64,000 bases of DNA from Rotaria macrura (lineage: Eukaryota; Rotifera; Eurotatoria; Philodinida; Philodinidae): positions 17,414 through 81,413 of the forward strand of contig OENT01000727.1 in assembly GCA_900239685.1 (NCBI GenBank). The letters run 5' to 3'. The notes beneath the pieces are model-generated. The model saw only the letters and a list, made by a program, of their open reading frames with translations, ran no database searches and had not been told where the DNA came from. Position 1 is the stretch's first letter; each line of letters starts with the position of its first letter. Shown piece by piece: positions 32,069 through 43,955 of the stretch. The position numbers and the translations under genes were made by a program.

Positions 32069-32070
32069 CT
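32069..32070 (-). promoter_or_regulatory. Acceptor AG directly abutting the COX5A ATG (candidate trans-splice site)
   Basis: A pyrimidine tract of over 20 bases ends CTAG immediately before ATG. The upstream gap to the Maelstrom stop is only 223 bases. A spliced-leader exon would serve as the whole 5' UTR. Confidence 0.6.
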
Positions 32071-32291
32071 AGAAAAAAAACAAAAAAGAAAAACACAATG
32101 ATATACTTTTATTCATATTAACTTCACCTATGTTTAATTTTACTATCATAGTATCCGCTGAAAGACTTACACACAAAAGGAAACAAAAGAAAAAGAAACA
32201 CTACTACGGGATACACAAAAATAAACACATAGTTACATTCACAAAAGAAAAAGAAAAATAAAATCTAGTTGAACATTACTTTGTTTTCTAA

Positions 32292-35200
32292 TCATTGCAT
32301 ATCAAGTTCTTCCATCTGTTTATTTATACTTTGAATAGCTTTCATCAAAGCTTGTTTACGCTGATGTAAAACAGCTCGTTGAGTATCTGACGTTGGTTTT
32401 ACTGATTGAATTGAACTATTTTTTGTTGTCGTTGTTGTTGCACTGAAACAAGTTACTTGATCGTCATCTTTAGTTGAATGAATTTCAGGTGTTTGTTGTT
32501 GTTTGATTATTGATGATGAAGAAGATGTAGATGCAGCACTCGATAATAAACGATGAAAATTTTGTTGTTGTAATTTCATGATAGTTGGATGATGAATAAG
32601 TTCATCGGATGCATGAATATGCTGTTGAGATTCATACGAATATTTTGATTCTTGAGTAAATACAAGCGGTTTTTGTTGTTCTGATGAGCAATACGATGAA
32701 GCAATTGAATCACTTGTACCAGTTGTTGAATTTTGACTTGATATTATTTGAGATGTCATTGGAGGTCTGAAATGTACAGTTTCATAGAATCATTCGATTT
32801 TAATTCATACGTGTTTTGTTTACAACTATTATCGAAAATCAAACTTTAAACAATTTGATACTATATTATCTAGATGGAAGATTGAACTATCTAGCAATTG
32901 CATTGTATGTACTACAATATAGACACAATGAAACAATATTCGTATGATTAAAAACAGCAATGAAATCATGTTTTGTATTTTTTTCATGTATGAATTATAC
33001 TAATATCAGTCTCGTTCTCATATGGAATGTCATATCATTTTTCAATATAAAATAAATATGAGGATTAGTCATTGTTCTTCTTCATAATGAACTAATTTAT
33101 TTCATCGATGGATCTCTCGTGTGAACTGACATTAGGTGAATAATTCATCAAGAATAGATGACCTTGAATCTTTGGTTTCTAATCAATACCGTCGTCAAAT
33201 ATAGATTTGAAAATTTTGGATATCGACAAATCTTGCCGGAAAGAGTTTTTCTAGAAAGCTATGTGTATATCTATGTGGAATGAAAAACAAGATCAAATCT
33301 ATTAGTTTAAGTGTTTGATGAGCAAGACCCAAAATCAGAAAATAGACACAAATCATAAGATTTGAAATTATCAGAAAATATCTATTAGGCTAAGGAACTG
33401 TTTCAATGTAAGATTTCAAATCAATCCTTATTCGTTTTAGAATTTCTACTTGTCAGTTTTGTTATAGATGGTGCCAATAGTCTGAGTTCGTAAGCGAGTT
33501 ATTAAATATCATAACGTCATATTTGATTGCAAAAAGCAACACGGAACGTCATTTTTTCTTTCATTTTATATTAAAATTTTACTCAATGCCTCGCCAGAGA
33601 GTTTCCTATTAGCAAATCATTCAATTTCTATTGTGAAGTTGATGATATTTTAATCATTAGGAATATAATTGATCTCATACAGAGTGTAGAAGGACTCTTT
33701 TAATATGTTTTGTTTTTAGGAATCATTAGTCTGATTGAATTGGATTGGGTGTCTTCCCACTACATCGTCAGTATCTTTTTTACCAATTTTGTTGAAGTGA
33801 GTTTCTGTTTTTATCTTGTTTACGACAATAATAATTTGCTATAGCTAATTTCGATATTCAGTTGAATAATTTAATAGCATGCGTTCAACTTGGCTACTGT
33901 CATGTAATGCGAAAAAAATGATTGATCATTCGAAATTGTTAAATACTTGACGAGATAGAAATACTACATTCTAACATATGTAGAAAGTTATTAAAAAACA
34001 ACAATCTAATGGATCTCTTGGACATTATTGAATAGGTATTATTTTGCACAGTGACTCTAGTTGTATTGCTTCAACATCCATTGAACAATTTTATGACAGA
34101 GAATTTCAATGAATTTTTAACATATCGATGAAAATTGCATAATCAAATTTTTTAAAAGTCTGTTATTAACAGATGACATAATACTGCATACTTGTGACAA
34201 GTATATTTTTAAACTATATTGTTGTTTTAGAAGAAAAACCAATCGATGCTATGCCGATCGAGTAAACAATAGATTCGATTGAATCACAAAACTTTCTATC
34301 TTACCTCATTATTATCGGCTGTTGTTGTAATCGAGTTGAAATTCTATTCATCGATGTAACTGATGATGTATCTGAATTTATCATCGATGTACTAATCGGT
34401 CGTTTTCCCGTCATCAATGTTGATGCTGGTCTATCTGGTACATACAATTGATTTAAATAGGCAGATATAAGTTTAACCGATGCATAACATCGTGCAACTG
34501 AACAATAACTTATGCCTAATTGTGAATGATAATTACAACGTTCTTCAATCATAAATGAGTACGCTGCATTTTCAAATGTTTTATGAATATCATCACGTGA
34601 AATACGTTGCTTTTTTAATTCACCTAAAAGCATTATTAACGATTCAACACTTGCAAAATTGGCCAAACGTGTAGTTTTTGTCGGTTTAATTCCTATGATC
34701 GAAAATAAAACAAGCATAATTTAATCATTATTTTACAATAGTTCTTCTTATTTTTTTCACCTTCAGCTTTTTCTTGTAGCCAATCCATCAATCGACTTGT
34801 TTGTTCATATTCAACAGCTGGAAAAAAAACACACGGTTGACTTAAACGATGATATCGTCGACGTACACGATCATCATCAGTTGACGAATGATTTGTTTTC
34901 GTTACTATATTTGGTATTAAAATCGATTTTATCTGTTGATAGATGATTTTATAATTATCAGTTGCTTCTGCAAAATCTTTTAATGGAATTTCATGTGTAG
35001 ATTTCAAATTCTCTAAACATGCTGACATATAACCAGGTGGTATTTTATCTGGCTTTATAAATGCTTGTCGAAATATGGTTGGTCCTTCAGATAATGTATA
35101 CTAAAAATAAAATAAAATAAAAACCATTTCATTTATTTCTCCATCGAAAATCGACGTCTGTTCAATTACTAATTATACAATGTGTTCGAGTTAAAAACCT

Positions 35201-36053
35201 GTCTGCCAACGACAAGAAACTATCATAGTATTTAGATTTTGAGTTCATTCTTAAATCAAGTCAAGATGGCATGTCAACAGTCAATTTATTGTTTCTTAAT
35301 TGCAAGCATGTGCGTTTTCTACTGAAATTCTTTCTCCCAAGCAATTTTACTTGCACAGAATCTATTTTTTTAAAGAGACGAGATTTATCATCTTTGTGAA
35401 AATTATTACTCTAATGATTCTAGAGAAACATACGAGTATCTATCGTAGTACAACAAACTATGACTTGTTTCGTACATGGTACTATTGTTCGAAAAGAATC
35501 GCTGGAGGCAATGTTCATATTCAATGTCTAATAGAGAAATAAAAATGTCTCGACAAATCCTTACACGAAGAATACAAATCTCAGCTGGCACATATTGTCC
35601 ACCATCTTCTTCGTCGACCTTACAAAATATTTGAAAATTTATAATATATATTGGCATTTTAAGTAATTCATTTATATCTAATGGTAAATATTCGAATGCT
35701 AAATAATCTCTTTCGAAACTAAAACGATCATAATGGATTTTTAATTCTTCACATGGTATGTCACGTTCGCTGAGAATTTTATCATTTTTCATTTCTTGTT
35801 TAAGAGTTTTTTTCGATTGTGCAGATCGTTGACTGACACTGATAGCTGAATCTGGATCTGAACGATATTGTATACGCCATTCTTCATATAAAATTTTATA
35901 CGGTTGCTTTTCGTCATCAGACAATTGTTTCCATTCATCATAACATGCTGCTATAGCATCAGTGATACTTAATCGTTGACCATCATTACGTTGCATACGA
36001 CGTTGATATTCAAGAGCATAAAAATAAAATGCTGATCGACTTGGTTTAGGCAT
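32292..36053 (-). CDS. MAEL: Maelstrom (HMG box plus Maelstrom domain), piRNA pathway protein
   Basis: Maelstrom acts in the nuage and nucleus in piRNA-guided transposon silencing. Four exons, 35565-36053, 34761-35100, 34305-34692 and 32292-32766, give 563 aa (human 434). Residues 1-75 are an HMG box that starts PKPSRSAFYFYALEYQRRM, with DEWKQLSDDEKQPYK. Residues about 125-330 are the RNase H-like Maelstrom domain: VPAEICILRYTLSEGPTIFR, DKIPPGY, FAEATDNYKIIY, and then ERCNYHSQLGISYCSVARC with the family's conserved Cys/His residues. The last exon adds a long Ser/Gln/Thr-rich tail (about residues 406-563), which explains the extra length. The start is the first Met that fits the family; an acceptor AG at 36070-36071 lies 16 bases upstream. 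It is first in the five-gene same-strand array. Confidence 0.93.
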
Positions 36054-36071
36054 GATGAATACTGATGATCT

Positions 36072-38216
36072 ATAAAGAATCAACGTGCACACATGACACT
36101 TTGTACTTCTTCCTCAACAAAAAAAAAACACATTTTCCTCGCCATTTTTCCCTTTTCTGTAAGCAAGGATTGTATCGAACAAAATGTCGTCAAATGCGTA
36201 AATATGTTTGTCTGTCCCTTGATTCAAACGAATCAGAACACAATTCATTCTAGACCAATAGGAATGAATCATATAACGAAAGAGGGCGACATTTCGCAGA
36301 CAACGGATTGATTCTTATTTGATTCACATTGTCGAGTCGACAATGTCGACTATAGATTGAACTAATTTTAAAATTGGGTATTAATCGAATCGAATGTATG
36401 AATAATGCATAGGAAATCAATATCAAACTGTAAAATATTTCATATTATGAATCTTTCAATCGAAAGTCAATAATACGATGTGAACAAAAAAAAGCTCGCA
36501 GAAGATGAATTTGTCTTTGTTGAATCGAATCAATCTGGTGCTCGATAAACTTCTATAGTTTTGAAAAATACCAATTTACATTCGTTAAACACGAATGATT
36601 ATGTGGTTTCCATTTTCTAGTCATTGATATATAAAATTATATATTACGCATATGTGCTAATGATAGTCGACATTTTTTTTCCAAATAATATGAAAAACTT
36701 AGATAATAAAAAGCATCTTTTCTTGACGCGAAAGAAACATAAAATGAATCGATTTGACCGTGTATTCGCCAGCAGACTGTTTAATGAATTTCATACAATT
36801 ATAATCAAATCTAAGATTGATTTTTCACTTTTCATATCTCATCACACTAGAATTATATCGACATAAAAAGAAATTTCTTGGACGAACAAAAACATATTTC
36901 GATTTTGACCTTACTATCTTAATCACATTAATAAAAGCCAATCCTTTCATGCATTCGATCGACAATCGAGTTGTTGATACGCAATGATATCTTCAATTAA
37001 GTTGTTACTATATCAGACGAAGATGTTAGATTCGAAGTCTAATAGAAGAAAGATATGTAAAGAAGAAAATTTATCTATCATTGATCATTTGATAATCTGT
37101 CGAACTGTTTTATCATAGATTTCATCTGCGCAAGTAGCTTGTAGATTTGCATGAAACGTTAACAAAGTTAGACGTCTCGATATCTTCATTCATGTTCATA
37201 GTCCATATCTGAATAAGATTTTGTATATCTGTTCACAACTGAAATAAATATTTAGATGTTATTTTTAAATAAACGAAAAAGTGATAATAAGTTTTTTCTC
37301 GTAATAAAAATAGACATTAGTCTAAGTTTATTTTTAGCTAAGTATGTATTCAAGCTGTGACATAAAATACGTATCGACAGAAAAAAAGCATTAAACAAAT
37401 TTAGCCTTGTGGGAATCTTACTTGATAATTATTATCTTTTATCAAACTTGTATCGAACATTGGTTTCGATTTTACAATATGTAATTAAAATATTTTATAG
37501 GTTCTTTTTCTAATAAAAGAAAGGTAATTTATATGAAAAGAATATGTATATAGGAGACGTTCTTGTACTCGTTGATTATGATGGAATTATCATAGTACTA
37601 TCATAGATCGAGGGTATGATATGATTACAACAGATTGGAAATAATATGACTTATATAAAACAAAAACGCATAGCTCTATTGGTCTTAAATTTATGAATTT
37701 GAATAAACGATAGTTCAATGAATGAATTTACGTCAACTAGTCAGTTAGGAAGTTTTCGATGCTGGATATAAAAAATATCGATTTTGTTTAGAATATCATT
37801 TAAGGGACTAACAGATATCATTCATGTTTTCGAAAGGTTAGTGTATAATGAGAGGCAATGGCCTCTGTTAAAATGGGCGTGGTTTTTGTTTGTCGATCTG
37901 CCTTATTCTCGAGAGCTCGAAAAATTTACACCGATCTCAAAAAAAAGATTAGAATAATAATTTGTTAATGCACTCAATTAGTTTTCTGCAAGTATGCATT
38001 GTACTTGTTTTTCACCAGTCTTGTGCCATTTGGTCTTAGAACTAATGAAAAAATATTTGATCCCTCATTAATCCCTAGGAGATTGAATTTAGTGATGAAA
38101 TAGAACTGGTAATTAATCTTTCATTGCGTTGCTACAAATATACATTTCTTCAAATCAACTATACTTGCATACTCAAAAACAACGATTTGAAACAAAACAT
38201 TTTTTACGAATCTTAC
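36072..38216. promoter_or_regulatory. Intergenic region between divergent Maelstrom and thaumatin-like genes
   Basis: About 2.1 kb of AT-rich sequence with no supported exon. It should contain the promoter of the minus-strand array and that of the thaumatin-like gene. I recognise no specific element. Confidence 0.45.
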
Positions 38217-39675
38217 ATGGCTATAAATTCATTTGCCATTATCTTCGTGTGTGCTTTTTCGACAGGAGTATTAGGACGTGTATTTCGTATAACAAACAAT
38301 TGCGATCAAAAGTTATGGTTTGGTATACAAGGTCAACCATTGGTCTATGGTGGTGGTTTTGAAGTTAACTCTCGTGCATCAACTGATCTTCAAATTCCTG
38401 ATGGATGGGTTCGTTACTATTATGCGTATTTCATTTTTGTTTCTTTATCTGGGATAATTCAAAACGAATAGGTAAGCGGACGAATTTGGCCACGTACAGG
38501 ATGTCAATCAATTAATGGAAAATTAACGTGTGCTACAGGTAAGTATTTAATGGACGAATACTAATCATAGGCTTGATCTTTCGATACATAGGTGATTGTG
38601 GAGCTCCACTTAATGGATTTGGTGTACAATGTAATGGTATCGGTGGCCAACCACCAGCTACTATCGCAGAATTCACGTTGGACGGATGGGGAGGATCAGA
38701 TTATTACGATCTATCGAATGTTGATGGTCATTCAATTGGTATGACAATTCGACCTATTCCTGGTCAATATACGATGGTTAACAATCCTTCATTGGGAAAA
38801 TACAATTGTGGAACTGTACGTGTATTATAGTTTAAAAGAAAGCATTTTAAAGACGCATTCAGTCCAGATGAAAATTCACATTTTACTATCAATCGAATTC
38901 ATGAGTGAAATTTAAAGTTATTGTTTTTTTCAGGCCACATGTACATTCGATGCAAGTAGATGTCCACCTGAATTACAAATGGATGATGGTGCTGGTCATA
39001 GAGTATGTGCAAGTATTTGTGCTGCCATTCATAATGCTGAACAACGAGCTAAACATGACCATTTACAAAGAATCTACAATAATCCAGATACACGTTCACT
39101 TGTGTGCTGCTCATGCGATGGAAATTATTGCGTACGATAGTTTTCATTTATAAGAATAATGAGCTAATTAGTTCTTATTTTGTTTTTTGTTCTAACGAAA
39201 GGTTTCTCCTCATGATAATGTCACACCAGGTCGAAAATGTTACGTTGAACAATGGCCTCGTTCTACTCAAAATACACGATATGATGAAGTATTCAAATCT
39301 CAATGTCCCGATGCTTATTCATGGCAGTTCGATGATTTTGCTAGTAAGAATAGAACCATTCGATGAATTAGATCTAACTTGACTTTTTGTTCAGGTACCT
39401 ACCAATGTTACAAAGCCAACTATGAAATTATTCTTTGTCCATCGGGTAGTTCAATGACAAATGGACCGAATCCAACAACACCTGCACCTAATCCAACTGG
39501 AACGCAGCCATCGTCAGGTAATACTTGCAATGGTCAAGGATTCGATACGAATGCTTATTGGTGTGACGGTGGTCGTCTCTGTTCGAAAGATGAGAAAGCA
39601 TGTGGCTCAAATCCACATGCATGCTACAAAGAATCAATGTATCAGTGTGTTGGTGGACAACTTCGTCCAATATAG
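38217..39675 (+). CDS. Secreted thaumatin-like protein (GH64/TLP fold) with C-terminal Cys-rich carbohydrate-binding-like module
   Basis: Thaumatin-like (PR-5) proteins are secreted, disulphide-rich and often bind or cut beta-1,3-glucans. Exons 38217-38408, 38472-38538, 38592-38815, 38934-39131, 39202-39343 and 39395-39675 give 367 aa. A signal peptide covers residues 1-20. The thaumatin domain (about 21-290) shows FRITNNCDQKLWFGIQ, GWVSGRIWPRTGC, GDCG, AEFTLDGW with YDLSNVDG, and the Cys-rich NYC / QCPDAYSWQFDD / YEIILCP end. A Thr/Pro linker (about 293-316) follows. A final module of about 50 residues has six Cys in the pattern YWC-DGG-LC-ACG-CY-YQC-GGQL, similar to the Cys-rich modules on fungal beta-glucanases (CBM52-like). 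An upstream in-frame ATG (38124) would destroy the signal peptide, so 38217 is preferred. AATAAA lies at 39747-39752. Acquisition from fungi or plants is plausible but not shown. Confidence 0.9.
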
Positions 39676-39746
39676 ATGACAGAAATACGAAGACTTATTT
39701 CTTTCATTGTTTTTATGAAAACAAAACTCTTGAACGTTAACTTGAA

Positions 39747-39752
39747 AATAAA
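39747..39752 (+). terminator. Poly(A) signal AATAAA of the thaumatin-like gene
   Basis: The canonical hexamer occurs 71 bases after the stop codon. Confidence 0.55.
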
Positions 39753-39837
39753 GATAACTTCTTCACGAGAGATTTAAATAAGATAAAAGTATTTAATTAC
39801 GACTTGGCGCAAACAACTACGAAGAAACTGATTGTTA

Positions 39838-40199
39838 ATGATAGAAAAAGATATTCAGTGGCTCACATATCATTTTAATAAAGAATTTATGTTACACGTT
39901 GCATTAGAACAATTACATCATATTGATAATGATAATAATAATAACTGTACTAATAATGAAATCGATTCAGTAGATAAAAAATTTATGCATGAATATTTTT
40001 TTTTAAATTGATTTCACTTGATTTTTATTGTTAGGACGATTCAATACTAAGTGATTATTCGATATTCTCAAATCAGATACAGGATGAATCAAGCGAAAGA
40101 AAATTAAAATATGTATTTAATTTGACAATTTATCTATGGATTTTATTAATTATTTGGATTATTTTTCATATGTGGACTTCGTCAACCTATTTCAAATAA
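39838..40199 (+). CDS. Small tail-anchored membrane protein, unrecognised
   Basis: Two exons, 39838-39969 and 40035-40199, both phase 0, give 98 aa. The N-terminal two thirds are polar and acidic, with an Asn-rich run near residues 34-41. Residues about 70-90 form one strongly hydrophobic segment (LTIYLWILLIIWIIFHMW), followed by eight polar residues, as in tail-anchored proteins. The donor is GTAGAT, the same form as in Homer intron 3. The gene begins 162 bases after the stop of the thaumatin-like gene on the same strand. I do not recognise a family. The main alternative is a chance frame, but the exact phase match and the single membrane segment argue for a gene. Confidence 0.5.
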
Positions 40200-43100
40200 T
40201 ATTCTTCAAAGTATTTTATATTGATCAATGAAATATATTGATGATTTCATTAGTTTTATTAAGAATGTACAGAATTTTCTAAGTAACAACTGCCGATGTA
40301 ACATGCAAATCATACAACAACATTATAGATTTTTCTCAATCTATGATGTTTCCAGTTTGTCACACTATCGAACTGAATCAGAGTACTATTCTAGTGTTGT
40401 TTTGATTAGAATTGAAAATTCTCTAACAATATAATTTACTTGGGATATGACTCAAATCAAATCACAGATCACTACAACGCGCAGATATATTCTTGATATT
40501 TCACACAATTTGACACAAGGATTCTATGGATATGAAGGCATGGAAAAAAACATAGTACACACGTACATATCTTCAATTTGACTCGTCTATTAAAGGATAT
40601 GTATGTTTCTTTTTGCAAGCAATATTGATTTGTACGAATATTAGTAACAGAATGTTAAAAAAATTCAACTTTTGAAAACACAAGTGTAGTAGTTAAATTC
40701 TAGGTATGCTAGTGAATGTTGAGTACATGTAAATTTACTCTTAAGTTAGACCTTGATTCGTACAGCTAAATCAACATACTTACATGCATCGGTTTAGACA
40801 CAATTTTCATTCGTTTATGAATGAAAGATAAGAATATTTAGGCGATTGATGAGTCCACATGAAAAAAAAACTAATAATGGAACTATCGAATCGTTTTGTT
40901 TTCTTGTCAAGTAATCTGAATGTATAATTTGGTTAAAAACGCTATATTTTGAGATTTTGAATAATGAATCAGTTCTTGACTGTATTTTTATAAATTGTTT
41001 TTTGTTTCAATGAATAACTTGTCATCACTAGATGTTTTCACAATTTTGAGATATTTTCAAAAATAGTACTTCCAATCTAGAATCTTTATGACTTAATATC
41101 GAATAACAGCAAATGAGAGTTGGTGAGTGTTTATACTATTGAAAGAAATTCCGAGAAACTATAGTATTAATTTTTAATTCGATGTTTAGAAAGAATGAAG
41201 TGTTTAGCTCCTAAACAACTAGAATTAAAAATTGAACAATCGTTGCTGTTCAAAAGTGATCAGTTTCGTACCGTGTCATGTTTTTGACAGTCAATGTTGA
41301 TGGATAGATTTATCTGTATTGTCACCGTAACTTAGTTGTCGACTGCAGTTTACGTACCTTTCAAATTTTCTTGTTATTGTCGTTCAGAAATATGAGTTCA
41401 AAAGAAAATATTCGAAAGTCTATTCACGATGGCTAATATCCGATACTGGAAAAACCTAAATCAAATACCACATGATGGAATTGTTTTAATCGTATTAAAG
41501 ACACTAAGGATGAAGTCATTAGTTACGTACAATGTGTACATAATGTATTTGTTGAAAAACAAAACGTGTTTATATTATTGCTCGGGTCGGTTGCATGTTC
41601 AAAAATTTGAACCCGTGCAGTACTCTATTTCGACTACGATGATGTTGATTCGATGCGTATCAGTGAGAAACAGTAAAGAATGAAAGAAATGATTCGGGTT
41701 TTCAGACCTTTGTCTTCGAGATATCGATGTTTTATTGGACTTTTCAATAGAAGGACTGTCACTCCCTCGGGTCACTTAAAAATCAAAGTTCACCTTTCGA
41801 TATCAAACTTTACATGAAGAACGTTCTGAATGAGACTAGTTCATCGAAGAAGCTGTAATTTTCTCAATATTTCATATAATCTTTAGGTGTTCAATATCTG
41901 ACATTCTCGTTTATCTTAATTCTTATGTGTACAGCTTGAAAACGGACATATTAGAGAAGTTAACATTTTTCCTAAGAATTGCTCTCGTTAATAATTTCGC
42001 CCATGCACCATTTGAAATCAAAACTCGAAATTTCATGTTTTAGGTGATCGGCGCGCGTGACATCATAGCCTTCCATTGCAAAGTGTAGTAAAACTTCCAT
42101 ATTTAAATAACGAAGGTTTGAAAAACTTAACTGATGGTGTTTCATTTTTTCTCTTGATTGATTTGTTTTTAGCTATTTTCAGTTTATCATGAATCATGAT
42201 AGTGAAATAAAGAGGTCCGGTACAATGATATACATGAACTCTAGTTCTATCATGAAATGTTTTACTTTTGATTTGATTTGATTTTGGTGTGAATGTAAAT
42301 CTAGATATTTTCTAGGCTTCAGACATTAGTAGAGAACGATCAGTTCTGTTTTGAAAAGTAACATTATGCAAAATAAATACGATCCGTAACCTTTAGCAAA
42401 CTAACACATGCGTGTATTGCCATTCTAGAATCTCATAACGAATTCGTTTGCTAATCTTTTCATATTGTGAGCATCCAATTAATGTTATTTAAACGGTGCT
42501 TTGAATTCATGCAGAAGAAGTGTAGGATTCGTTTGATGAGAAATGCCTCGAATTGTTCAATGATAATGGAAAGTGTTAAATATATATATATATAAGATAT
42601 TTCTCACGATAAGATGCCATCGTAAATCATAAATGATTCTCAATTTAAGTTTCTTGCCAAATATGATCGTCGTAATCTTCTAAAATCATAATTTTAAGAT
42701 TGATTATCTTATACAAAATAGTTAGATCATGATATGGTATTTTGTGTCAAGAGCACAATGCTATGTTGGAAATTGATGCGTCATTTAGTTATGTAGAAAT
42801 CATAGAAGAATGGAAACAAAAATCACATTTATCTCATTTCTAATTGTTTTGGGTCAAATGACTCTCTAATCTTAAGCTAGTTATTCATTTGACATTTTTT
42901 CACATTCAGTACAGAGCATGCGACACCATTATTGAACTAAACATATACTTTTAAATATTATTTGTAATCCGGACTGTTTTTTACTCATTGGGGATTGTTA
43001 ACCGGTTTAGAAATCGATAATCAAGTGAAAAATGACAAAATAAGAACGAACTAATAGTACTCTTCGTGGTTCTAGTCGATTAGATTTCCCCCTACAACGT

Positions 43101-43285
43101 TTGATGAATAACTAGATAAAATGATGAAAGTTGATAGTATAAATGTTTTATTTCAAAAGTAATTTCTATGGAAACACATTTGAATGAAGAATACTACAGA
43201 TATTTTGCAATATGTGTAATACAAAAACTGAACCTTGAAAAATATCGAAATATGCTGTTATCTTGTATTCACGTTTATGTTGATG
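40200..43285. other. Gene-free AT-rich stretch
   Basis: Frames at 40228-40434 and 41429-41683 have no family features, splice context or composition bias that would support them. A TA run lies near 42581-42595. Nothing else was recognised. Confidence 0.5.
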
Positions 43286-43286
43286 T

Positions 43287-43544
43287 TTATTTTTTGTTGT
43301 CCGATATAATACTGTTGACAAATGAATCTAATGCTCGTTTGGGACAACAGCAATAGTGTTTCTGTGAAAACCAACAGGTAATGCCATCGCCACCATCACT
43401 TTCTGCTGCTTTGAAACATCCATCAGGACATGAATTACCAATGAAACAAAACGGAGAAATACCATACCATTTACAGATTTCATTCGTCGACATTGGAGTA
43501 ATCATTAAAAGAAAAATGCAAACGTAATATGTATTAAACAACAT
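43287..43544 (-). CDS. Small secreted cysteine-rich protein
   Basis: A single exon encodes 85 aa. Residues 1-20 are a hydrophobic signal peptide (YYVCIFLLMITPMST). The mature part contains CKWYGISPFC, SCPDGC, ITCWFSQKHYCCC and then a Lys-rich tail, about nine Cys in 50 residues. The WYGxxPFCxGxCPxG pattern with a closing Cys cluster recalls small secreted proteins of nematodes and rotifers that I know only as uncharacterised families. Its role is unknown. An AATAAA overlaps the stop codon (43286-43291). Confidence 0.7.
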   Translation of the reverse strand: MLFNTYYVCIFLLMITPMSTNEICKWYGISPFCFIGNSCPDGCFKAAESDGGDGITCWFSQKHYCCCPKRALDSFVNSIISDNKK

Positions 43545-43955
43545 GTTTGATGCGATTGTACTCTAATACTCTGTGTTCGTTGATATGAAAAGTAAGAGAA
43601 TATAGTCACGAGTTTGTCTGACTTATTATCTAATACTATAGGCTTCTTTGCATTTGTATTTTATTCATTCATTCTTTATCTGTATCTTCTTTCTCTTTCT
43701 TTCCGTCTTTCAACATTCCTTATTGAAAGCTAGAATAGCAAAAAGAAAAAGAAAGTTTTTTTTTTTAATATGAAAGTTTATTTTTCCACATAGGGTTAAC
43801 AAGAATTGATAACCTAAAGAGAATATAATAAACAAACATAAAGACAAACAGCTATTTTCTCTTTTCTGTCACTTAGCTGTCGTCATCTCCTCTAGACGTC
43901 TGAAATGTATAAATTAACAAAACAAAGTAAAAATAATGTATGGGTTCATGTAGTA
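43545..43955. other. Upstream region of the Cys-rich gene, up to the CCGCGG element
   Basis: Contains pyrimidine-rich and purine-rich runs (about 43680-43770) and no exon. It should hold the promoter of the Cys-rich gene. The region ends at a TA that duplicates the one after the neighbouring mobile element. Confidence 0.4.

Noticed and set aside
38124-38216. N-terminal extension of the thaumatin-like protein
   Set aside because: Starting at 38217 gives a clean signal peptide; the extension is Lys/Asn-rich and would bury it.
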